A stretch of 64,000 nt of DNA from Kribbella sp. NBC_00382 (lineage in GTDB: Bacteria > Actinomycetota > Actinomycetes > Propionibacteriales > Kribbellaceae), in the NCBI RefSeq assembly GCF_036067295.1, contig NZ_CP107954.1, forward strand, positions 7,192,001 through 7,256,000, written 5' to 3'. Positions 18,835-25,142 of this stretch are shown here, in pieces. The position numbers and the translations under genes were made by a program. The notes under the pieces are model-generated. The model did no database searches, was not told the DNA's origin, and was given only the letters and a program-made list of their open reading frames with translations. Numbering within the stretch: the first letter of the stretch is position 1; every line of letters starts with the position of its first letter.

Positions 18835-18853
18835 TGAAGTTAGCCTTACCTAA
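18835..18853 (-). promoter_or_regulatory. Iron box (IdeR/DtxR-type operator)
   Basis: Read on the minus strand the site is ttaggtaaggctaacttca, matching 16 of 19 positions of the DtxR/IdeR consensus TTAGGTTAGGCTAACCTAA. It lies directly upstream of the lipoprotein remnant and about 220 bp before the peptidase start. It probably represses transcription when iron is plentiful, if still used. Confidence 0.7.
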
Positions 18854-18886
18854 GTAAGACCTACCGCGGGGTCCCGGACCCAGGGG

Positions 18887-19114
18887 TCAGAGCGTGTGCA
18901 GCTTGTCGAACGGGGACAGGACGCGCAGCAGTTTGCCGCCGCCCAGATCGACCACCACCGCGTGGGTGCCCTCGACGGCGCTGATCGTGCCCATGCCCTC
19001 TTTGTCGTGAGACACCCGGTCACCTTCTTCGAAGGTCTTGATCGGGGCGGGCACCCGGGGCTTGAAGGGACTCGTGGACAGGTGACGACGCGTCGTCGCG
19101 CGGGAAGGCTCCAT
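18887..19114 (-). CDS. Small conserved actinobacterial protein with UvrD-tail-like fold
   Basis: The 75-residue basic protein starts at the ATG at 19114. Its second half ('FEEGDRVSHDKEGMGTISAVEGTHAVVVDLGGG') follows the G-D-x-V-x-H-x-x-x-G-x-G pattern of the Tudor-like tail of UvrD/PcrA helicases and of small actinobacterial proteins of unknown role. The N-terminus (SRATTRRHLSTSPFKP) is typical of that conserved small family. A role in nucleic-acid or polymerase binding is an inference. It stands alone, with a short GGGTCC/GGACCC palindrome at 18869-18881 just past its stop. Confidence 0.7.
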   Translation of the reverse strand: MEPSRATTRRHLSTSPFKPRVPAPIKTFEEGDRVSHDKEGMGTISAVEGTHAVVVDLGGGKLLRVLSPFDKLHTL

Positions 19115-19237
19115 CAGGTCTCCAGTATGCGCCCTTCACACCACTGAGCGCATGTCACGTCTCGGTGAACGAGGTCTTGTCCGCCTCCGCCCGGCCGCAA
19201 TAGCATCCAGCCTCACTACCGCCGAAGGGATGCCGTG

Positions 19238-19429
19238 ATGGCGTGGCGTAAGGGCAAGCAGCAGGCGCAGGATCCGGAGAAGGGTGGCTCGCAGCCGGGC
19301 CGCCAGGCCAAGAAAGCGCCCGGCTCCGGAGGCGGTCTGGTCGGCGACAAGGTCGTCGACCCCAGGGGCCGGGTGGTGAAGGACTTCTCCGGTCGCCAGC
19401 GTCGTCAACCCAACGAGCACGGGGCTTAG
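19238..19429 (+). CDS. Small hydrophilic basic protein of unknown function
   Basis: A 63-residue product starts at the ATG at 19238 with GAAGGGA upstream (a GTG at 19235 is the alternative). The sequence is rich in Lys, Gln, Gly and Arg ('MAWRKGKQQAQDPEKGG', 'RGRVVKDFSGRQRRQ') with no hydrophobic segment and no recognised domain; it is probably disordered. Its TAG overlaps the TAA of the convergent zeta-toxin-like gene (TTAG at 19426-19429). I do not recognise a function. Confidence 0.55.
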   Translation: MAWRKGKQQAQDPEKGGSQPGRQAKKAPGSGGGLVGDKVVDPRGRVVKDFSGRQRRQPNEHGA

Positions 19430-20583
19430 GGGCTCGCTATCCCGGCGGTGGCGATCTGTAGCGTCACCGCATCGGGGTGGAGCAGAGGTCGCGCCAGGGC
19501 GGTGACTGCCCTGGCGCTCTCGGCGGTCTGTTGGCGGATCTCGGGGATCGGCGCCGACTGACCGCGGTCCTTGTACGCCGAGACCGCCTCAAGGAAGAGG
19601 CGGGACTCGAGCACGGTCCAAGGGCGAGCGCGTTCTGCGGTGATCGCCTCAACGCCGGCTGGTCGTTGGTGCCAGCGGCCGTCGGTGGTTCGCTGGTTGC
19701 CGTAGAGGAGGTCGCCGGTCGGACGCAGTACGGCGGCCAGGTCGGCGAGTTGGTCGCGATCGAGTGCCTCGGCTGCTCGGAGTACGGGCTGGGCGCGGTC
19801 TGGATCTGCGAGGCGGCCGTAGCCGTAGGCCTCCAGGGCGCGGAGATGGCGATCCAGTACGCCGAAACGGCAGCTCGCCTCGGATGCGGCGACGATCGCC
19901 ACCTCGACCTGATACCCGGCGTCCTTGAACTCCCGAGCCGCTTGCTCGAAGTCACCAAGATTTTCCAGTAATACGTCGTAGCGCTGACTGCGGGCGTACC
20001 CGCTGGCGGCAGCCGTCCATCGCGCGGCATCCACAGGTTGGCTGGGCAGTTGGTGGAAGTCGGGATGATGCGGCTCATAGATGTCCGGACTGATCACGAG
20101 TGGTTGGCCACGACGCTTCAGGACAGCTCGTGCGAGGGCGGTGATCGACGCTTTGCCGTCACCGGGTTGACCGATGACGATCACGACGATCGGCTGCGCC
20201 TGCGACGTACCGATGAGCGCGTCCGGGATGATCCGTTCGCGGAAGATCTGCTCGCTCTCGTCGTCATCGAGCAGGCGCTGCGATGGCAGCCGGGGCGTGA
20301 GATCCGGTTGGTCATCGTCGGGGTCGGCGAGCAGGTCCTCGCCGTCGGAGTGGATGGCGGCGATCTCGTCCACGTCCAGGGGCGTCAGTTCGCGGCGCCG
20401 GACAGCCCACAGCTGTTGGGCCTGGCGCCAACCGGCGACCGGCGTACCGGTTTCTTCTTCGCGCGCGATCAAGTCGCTGTAGAACCCGATCACCTGATCC
20501 GCGCCCTCCAGCGCGACCTCGTACCGCACCGCTTCCTCAACCGACCACGTCGCCGAGCCCAGCTCGGCCAGCACGTTCAGCAC
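19426..20583 (-). CDS. Zeta-toxin-family kinase-like protein with atypical P-loop
   Basis: The 385-residue product starts at the GTG at 20583; a TATCGT box 7 bases upstream suggests a leaderless message, and longer in-frame starts would enter the divergent gene. Residues 1-115 are an acidic region of unknown fold. Residues about 116-290 resemble zeta toxins: P-loop 'IVIGQPGDGKASITALARA', 'PLVISPDIYEPHHPDF' with the expected Asp, and 'YDVLLENLGDFEQAAREF' in place of the usual 'EGTLR' segment. Zeta toxins phosphorylate UDP-N-acetylglucosamine. Here Ala145 replaces the Ser/Thr that normally follows the P-loop Lys144. No epsilon antitoxin is adjacent, so it may be a solitary kinase with another role. 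Confidence 0.75.
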   Translation of the reverse strand: MLNVLAELGSATWSVEEAVRYEVALEGADQVIGFYSDLIAREEETGTPVAGWRQAQQLWAVRRRELTPLDVDEIAAIHSDGEDLLADPDDDQPDLTPRLPSQRLLDDDESEQIFRERIIPDALIGTSQAQPIVVIVIGQPGDGKASITALARAVLKRRGQPLVISPDIYEPHHPDFHQLPSQPVDAARWTAAASGYARSQRYDVLLENLGDFEQAAREFKDAGYQVEVAIVAASEASCRFGVLDRHLRALEAYGYGRLADPDRAQPVLRAAEALDRDQLADLAAVLRPTGDLLYGNQRTTDGRWHQRPAGVEAITAERARPWTVLESRLFLEAVSAYKDRGQSAPIPEIRQQTAESARAVTALARPLLHPDAVTLQIATAGIASP

Positions 20584-20590
20584 CCGGGCG

Positions 20591-20596
20591 ACGATA
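20591..20596 (-). promoter_or_regulatory. Putative -10 box of the zeta-toxin-like gene (leaderless)
   Basis: TATCGT on the minus strand lies 7 bases before the GTG at 20583, and no purine-rich ribosome site is present. This spacing decides the start I chose. Confidence 0.45.
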
Positions 20597-20689
20597 GCGA
20601 CGATCGCCCGATCTGGACATGCCGAACCGTGTACCGGCCGGCACCCTCCGATGGGTCCTCGGCTGACGGCCGGCGTGCGAAGCTGAAGC

Positions 20690-21595
20690 ATGCGTATTGT
20701 CATCGCGCTCGGCGGCAACGCCCTCCTGCGCCGGGGCGAGAAGCCCGATGCCGCCGTCCAGCTCGCGCATCTGGTCGCGGCGGCTCCCGCGCTGGCCAAG
20801 ATCGCCGCCGAACACGAGCTGGTACTTGTCCACGGCAACGGTCCGCAGGTCGGGCTGCTCGCCCTGGAGAGCATTGCGGACAGGAGCCTGACGCGCTCGT
20901 ACCCGCTCAGCGATCTGGTCGCCGAAACCCAAGGCATGATCGGCTACTGGCTCCAGCAGGCGCTCCGCAACGCCGGCCTCGGCCGCCCGGTCGTCACCCT
21001 CATCACCCAGGCCGTCGTCGCCACCGACGACCCCGGGTTCGAGCACCCGACGAAGTTCATCGGCAGCGGGTACACCGAGGACAAGGCCTACCAGCTCGCC
21101 AAGCGGAACGACTGGACGGTCCGCCGCGACGGCAACAGCTGGCGGCGAGTGGTCCCCTCCCCCAAACCCCAGCGGATCGTCGAACTCGACACAGCCGAGC
21201 TCCTGCTGCGGAATCAGACCACGGTCATCCTCGCCGGCGGGGGCGGCGTGCCAGTGACCGAGGGACCCGATGGCCTGACCGGCGTCGAGGCGGTCGTCGA
21301 CAAGGACTACGTCGCCGCGTTGGTGGCAACGGAGCTGAAGGCCGACTTGCTGGTGATGCTCACCGACGTACCGGCCGTCTACCTCGACTACGGCACCTCA
21401 ACCGAGCGTGCTCTGCACGACATCACCCTGGCCGACATCGCCGGCCACACCTTCCCACCCGGTTCGATGGGCCCGAAGGTCGCCGCCGCCCGCCAGTTCG
21501 TCACCGAAGCTTCCGGCCGAGCCGCCATCGGCTCCCTCGACGACACCACCGCGGTGGTAGCGGGCAGCGCCGGGACGCAACTCTCCTCGAGCTAG
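20690..21595 (+). CDS. arcC: Carbamate kinase
   Basis: The 301-residue protein is a typical length for carbamate kinase, which makes ATP from carbamoyl phosphate in the arginine deiminase route. Family motifs are clear: 'MRIVIALGGNALLRRGE', 'ELVLVHGNGPQVG', 'PTKFIGSGYTE', 'VILAGGGGVPV', 'VEAVVDKDYVAALVA' (catalytic Lys region) and 'FPPGSMGPKVAAARQFV'. No arginine deiminase or ornithine carbamoyltransferase gene is next to it. It diverges from the zeta-toxin-like gene. Its stop codon shares CTAG with the convergent membrane-protein gene. Confidence 0.93.
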   Translation: MRIVIALGGNALLRRGEKPDAAVQLAHLVAAAPALAKIAAEHELVLVHGNGPQVGLLALESIADRSLTRSYPLSDLVAETQGMIGYWLQQALRNAGLGRPVVTLITQAVVATDDPGFEHPTKFIGSGYTEDKAYQLAKRNDWTVRRDGNSWRRVVPSPKPQRIVELDTAELLLRNQTTVILAGGGGVPVTEGPDGLTGVEAVVDKDYVAALVATELKADLLVMLTDVPAVYLDYGTSTERALHDITLADIAGHTFPPGSMGPKVAAARQFVTEASGRAAIGSLDDTTAVVAGSAGTQLSSS

Positions 21596-22158
21596 TGGCG
21601 TGTCCAGCGGGAAGAGATCTGCTCCCACTCGGCCGTCCATGCCTGATCACGACGGTGATCCAAGGACCGTCGAGCCAGGCTGAACAGGCCCCAGGCGATG
21701 ACCCACACCAGCATCAGCAGCCCGGTCCCTGCGCCTACACCGATAGCGGTGGAGTCACCCGGTTCGCGGGGTGCCCGGTGAATAGCTCCGGAGCGGTCGA
21801 GCCAGATGGGCAGCTCAGCGCCCGCCCGGGTACCGATCAGAACATCCGCCCGACCTTCGTGGGACACACCCGTGGCGTCGACCCAGGCGATCCGAACCTC
21901 GGAGGCAATCTGCCCGGGCGCTGTCGGCACGAGGGTGGCGGTGTCCTCGAGGGTTCGTGCGGTGACCTGCTGGAGCCCGGCCCGCTCCTCGTTGGCCAAC
22001 GCATCCTGGTGATCGCGGACCGCCGTACCGAGAACCATCGCGACCGGAATCGACAGCAGGGCGACCAGCAGCGCGGTCAGGAGCACAGTCGACTCCAGCC
22101 TGTCCACCCTTCGCCGTAAGGGATTGCGGCCGAACCCGAAACGACGCAGCCGACTCAT
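21592..22158 (-). CDS. Rv1733c-like two-span membrane protein
   Basis: The 188-residue protein has a basic start ('MSRLRRFGFGRNPLRRRVDRLE'), a first membrane span (about 24-44), an extracytoplasmic middle (about 48-135) and a second span (about 138-160), ending with an Arg/Trp-rich cytoplasmic tail. This layout and the opening match actinobacterial proteins related to Mycobacterium tuberculosis Rv1733c, whose function is unknown. Its ATG overlaps the stop of the upstream gene (ATGA), so the two are translationally coupled. Confidence 0.8.
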   Translation of the reverse strand: MSRLRRFGFGRNPLRRRVDRLESTVLLTALLVALLSIPVAMVLGTAVRDHQDALANEERAGLQQVTARTLEDTATLVPTAPGQIASEVRIAWVDATGVSHEGRADVLIGTRAGAELPIWLDRSGAIHRAPREPGDSTAIGVGAGTGLLMLVWVIAWGLFSLARRSLDHRRDQAWTAEWEQISSRWTRH

Positions 22159-23303
22159 ACCGTCGCCTCCTCCGCGAACTCTCGCCGATCCTCACCTACT
22201 TCGACAGGGTGGCCGCCCTCGCTGTGACAGTCAACGCTCGACCCCGACTCTGCCGGCACCGATTCACGGAAGGGGCCATCGGCAACCAAGTCTGTCCGGT
22301 GCCGCGCCGCCTGTCGCCGGGCAGACCGACGATGGCCCGCGACGATAGCCGCGATACCCAGCAAGCTCCACACAACCAGTACTACGACATGCTGTGCGGC
22401 TCCGTGTCCGTCGAAGTAGGCGGCGCTGCGGAGCAGATTCGCGCCCGCGCCCGGCGGCATCAACTGGCCGAGCTCGCCCACCGCTGTTGGCATCAGTTCG
22501 GGCGCCGAACTGACCGCAGAGAACGGATTGCCGACGAACACCATCCCGATCGCGCCCACCGCGACTCCACCTGGTCCGAGCAGCGCGGCGAGACCGGCGA
22601 CGAAGCTGCTGATGGCGAACAGCATCAGCGACAACGCCGCCCAGGTCTCGATCCGCCCGCCCGGCAGCGCACCCACGTAGTCCTGCGCCACCAGATGCAC
22701 CCCGACCCCGGTGATCGCTGACACCAACGCGAGTGCGACGACCTCACGCCACGCGGGCCGGAACCCGACGAGCACCGCCACCAACACGGCCAGGATCACC
22801 CCGCCGAGAACCAGTGGCGTCATCGCGGCGGTGAAGATCGCGCCACGGGGATCGTCGCCCGAGGTCGCCACCACATCCTGGACCGCCGACCCGGCCACCG
22901 GCGGTAGCGACGGTTCAGCCTTCGTCGACAACCGTTCGGCCGTCGTGGTCAGCAACTGAGCTACGGCCGGGCCGGCCGCGCTGGCGGTCAGCACGGTGAA
23001 TCGGCGCGACGAGATCTCGAAGGCGCCGTAGACCTCGCGGTCGGAGATCGCGGACCTGGCCGCCGCGTCATCGGCGTACAGGTGCAGTTCGAAGGCACCG
23101 GGGGCGACGGTCGCCAGGGTCCGCACGGTCTGCTGGGTGGCTGCGCCGGTACCGACGATGCCGACCGGCAGGCTCCGGGCGCCCGTCCGCGCCGCCGGCC
23201 AGGTGAACATCAGCACAGCGAGGCTGACCACCAGCGGGGCCAGCACCGACAGGATGAGCAACTGCCGCCACGGCGGGTGCTTGATGAGCGGATTCCTGGG
23301 CAT
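22155..23303 (-). CDS. DUF3533/ABC-2-like membrane protein
   Basis: The product is 382 residues from the ATG at 23303 with GAGAGG upstream. It has one N-terminal span (about 13-35), a soluble extracytoplasmic domain (about 40-165, containing 'GTGAATQQTV' and 'AAARSAISDREVYGAFEI'), then five or so spans (about 170-335) and a charged cytoplasmic tail. This is the architecture of YhgE/Pip and DUF3533 proteins, which resemble ABC-2 permeases but lack an ATPase partner. It diverges from a TetR gene across 91 bp with a palindrome between them, so it is the likely target of that regulator. Confidence 0.8.
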   Translation of the reverse strand: MPRNPLIKHPPWRQLLILSVLAPLVVSLAVLMFTWPAARTGARSLPVGIVGTGAATQQTVRTLATVAPGAFELHLYADDAAARSAISDREVYGAFEISSRRFTVLTASAAGPAVAQLLTTTAERLSTKAEPSLPPVAGSAVQDVVATSGDDPRGAIFTAAMTPLVLGGVILAVLVAVLVGFRPAWREVVALALVSAITGVGVHLVAQDYVGALPGGRIETWAALSLMLFAISSFVAGLAALLGPGGVAVGAIGMVFVGNPFSAVSSAPELMPTAVGELGQLMPPGAGANLLRSAAYFDGHGAAQHVVVLVVWSLLGIAAIVAGHRRSARRQAARHRTDLVADGPFRESVPAESGSSVDCHSEGGHPVEVGEDRREFAEEATV

Positions 23304-23354
23304 TTCTGTGCCTCTCGATCGAGCGGATCGGCGCGCCGCGCCAACCGGCTCGCC

Positions 23355-23376
23355 AAACGACAATGCATGTTCGTTT
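23355..23376. promoter_or_regulatory. Candidate TetR operator
   Basis: A 22-bp imperfect palindrome (aaacgacaatg at 23355-23365 against catgttcgttt at 23366-23376, 9 of 11 pairs) lies between the divergent TetR and membrane-protein genes, just upstream of the TetR -10 box. TetR proteins commonly bind such sites. Confidence 0.55.
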
Positions 23377-23382
23377 TTGTAC

Positions 23383-23388
23383 TATACT
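23383..23388 (+). promoter_or_regulatory. Putative -10 box of the TetR gene (leaderless)
   Basis: TATACT at 23383-23388 is followed after 6 bases by the GTG at 23395, which has no ribosome site in front of it. Confidence 0.55.
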
Positions 23389-23394
23389 CGGACC

Positions 23395-23988
23395 GTGCCC
23401 AAGGTTTCCGACCGCTACCGCGATGCTCGCCGCGAACACATCCTCACCGCCGCACGCCGGGCGTTCCTCCGCCACGGCTTCCACGCGACCTCCATGCAGG
23501 ACCTGTTCGCCGAGGCCAAGCTCTCCTCCGGAGCGGTCTACCGGTACTTCCCCGGCAAGGAAGACATCGTGCTGGCGATCGCCGAGGACAACATCCGGGA
23601 GGTCGCCGAGCTGATCCGGACGGTCACCGCCCGGCGCCCGGGCGACTCCCTCGGGGCCGTTCTCGCGGCGGCCGTCGAGCTCATCTCGGAGAAGAACAAG
23701 GACAGCGGACTGGCCGGCATCGGAGTCCAGGCCTGGTCGGAGGCGCTCAGCAATCCGCGGATCGGGGTTGCCTTCGGCCAACTGCTCTCGACGCTGCGAT
23801 CCGACCTCGCGGATGTCGTCAGCCGCCATCAGCAGACGACGGCCCTGCCATCGGAACCGTCAGCCGAAGCCCTGGCCGGAGTGATGATCGGCGTACTCGT
23901 CGGCCATCTCCTGCAACTGGCACTTCTGGGCCCGGATGCCGTCGCCGACACCCCGGCCGCCCTCAGAGCACTCTGGCCAGCTACCTGA
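23395..23988 (+). CDS. TetR family transcription regulator
   Basis: The 197-residue protein has a standard TetR N-terminal helix-turn-helix: 'REHILTAARRAFLRHGFHATSMQDLFAEAKLSSGAVYRYFPGKEDIV' (about residues 12-60), followed by an all-helical ligand and dimer domain. The GTG at 23395 is chosen because a -10 box ends 6 bases before it. It is divergent from the DUF3533-like membrane protein and Rv1733c-like genes, which it probably represses through the palindrome in the gap. Its last 8 bases overlap the convergent kinase gene. Confidence 0.9.
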   Translation: MPKVSDRYRDARREHILTAARRAFLRHGFHATSMQDLFAEAKLSSGAVYRYFPGKEDIVLAIAEDNIREVAELIRTVTARRPGDSLGAVLAAAVELISEKNKDSGLAGIGVQAWSEALSNPRIGVAFGQLLSTLRSDLADVVSRHQQTTALPSEPSAEALAGVMIGVLVGHLLQLALLGPDAVADTPAALRALWPAT

Positions 23989-24946
23989 TCGCGACCAACT
24001 TGGCGACAGACTCGGTGGTCAATGGAGTGCCGGCCAATCGGGCCGCATACAACGCCGCGCCGAGGACTGGTGACAGCATCGGGTCACGCAGGTCGACCGA
24101 TGCGTCGGCCAGGTGCTGCTGGAAGGCAGTACGGACCTCGTCGCTGGTGAAGACGCCGCCCGAGTACGACACCGGTACGACCTCGCCGGGCGCATAGCCA
24201 AGTTGCGTGATCGCGGCTTTCACCAAGTCGGCCAGGGCTTGCCCGGCTTCACGCAGGATCGCAGTACAGACCTCGTCGCCGTCCGCGGCGCCCGCGGTGA
24301 CCAATCGGGCAAGGGATGCAATGCGAGCCCGGTCGCCCTGCCAGCGATTCAGGACCACGTCGACGAGGTCCAGGTCCGAGGCGAGTTGCAGATGCTCGGC
24401 GAGGTGCTTAAGCAACGGCCCCGGGATCAGCCGGCCGTCTGACATCTTCGCGAACGCATTCAGACCACGGATAGCGATCCAGTACGCCGAGCCCTCGTCG
24501 TCGAACAGCTCACCCCAGCCGCCGATCCGCAACCCACGGCCGTCGCGTTCGCCGTACGCCATCGACCCCGTCCCGCCGATCACGTTGACGCCGTCGATCG
24601 CCCCCAGCGACCCGGCCCAGCCGGCGACCATGTCGTTGTCGCAGCTGTAGCGCTGATGCCCGAGCACTCGACCAGGAATCGAATTCAGCGTCTCCAGATC
24701 GGCGCTGACCTCGCCATATCCCGGCAACGCGAAGAACGCATACGCCAGCTGATCAGCCGGTACTCCGGCTGCGCCGCAAACGGACTCAACACCCTCGCGC
24801 AGCACGTCGGCGACCAGCTCGATGCCCTGCCCGAGGTAATAGCAACTGGGACCCACCGTGCTCGCCAGCACCTCACCTGCGCCGGACACCAGGGCGAAGG
24901 CGGTCTTGGTGCCACCACCGTCGACCCCCAGAAAGACACCGGACAC
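23981..24946 (-). CDS. BadF/BadG-type sugar kinase (N-acetylglucosamine kinase-like)
   Basis: The 321-residue product starts at the GTG at 24946, with GGGGAG upstream. It has the actin-like ATPase start 'VFLGVDGGGTKTAFALV' (phosphate 1), 'CDNDMVAGWAGSLG' with the catalytic Asp, 'GVNVIGGTGSMAYG' (phosphate 2) and 'GGWGELFDDEGSAYWIA'. These match N-acetylglucosamine kinase-like members of the BadF/BadG/BcrA/BcrD ATPase family. The sugar is not fixed by the sequence. A perfect palindrome 20 bases upstream may regulate it. Confidence 0.85.
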   Translation of the reverse strand: MSGVFLGVDGGGTKTAFALVSGAGEVLASTVGPSCYYLGQGIELVADVLREGVESVCGAAGVPADQLAYAFFALPGYGEVSADLETLNSIPGRVLGHQRYSCDNDMVAGWAGSLGAIDGVNVIGGTGSMAYGERDGRGLRIGGWGELFDDEGSAYWIAIRGLNAFAKMSDGRLIPGPLLKHLAEHLQLASDLDLVDVVLNRWQGDRARIASLARLVTAGAADGDEVCTAILREAGQALADLVKAAITQLGYAPGEVVPVSYSGGVFTSDEVRTAFQQHLADASVDLRDPMLSPVLGAALYAARLAGTPLTTESVAKLVAIR

Positions 24947-24966
24947 GATCGCTCCCCTCGTTGCAA

Positions 24967-24982
24967 TAATCTGCACAGATTA
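24967..24982. promoter_or_regulatory. Palindrome taatctg-ca-cagatta before the kinase gene
   Basis: Perfect 7-bp arms with a 2-base centre lie 20 bases upstream of the kinase start. The same A+T-rich gap also holds tgcaca-N14-tgtgca (24972-24997). Both are candidate operators; the binding protein is unknown. Confidence 0.45.
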
Positions 24983-25128
24983 GCATTTGATTGTGCATTA
25001 CTACACAGAAAGCATGTCAGGAGTTAATCGATTCAGCGTTCATGAATGATGCCAAAGGCAACTATTAGCGCTGCGTGATAGTGCTCACAGAGGGTGAGAG
25101 AAACTACCGTGAGTGTCCGTATTGACCT

Positions 25129-25134
25129 TATTGT
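25129..25134 (+). promoter_or_regulatory. Putative -10 box of the PPDK_N/MFS/ATP-grasp operon
   Basis: TATTGT ends 8 bases before the GTG at 25143. No ribosome site is seen, so the operon may begin with a leaderless message. Confidence 0.4.
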
Positions 25135-25142
25135 GATCCCTC

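Noticed and set aside
18589-18837. Plus-strand 82-codon frame opposite the peptidase start
   Set aside because: No motif or ribosome site; the minus strand here holds the iron box and lipoprotein remnant.
18869-18881. GGGTCC-C-GGACCC palindrome as a terminator for the small UvrD-tail-like gene
   Set aside because: The stem can only form about 5 bp with a 3-base loop and no T-run; too weak to call.
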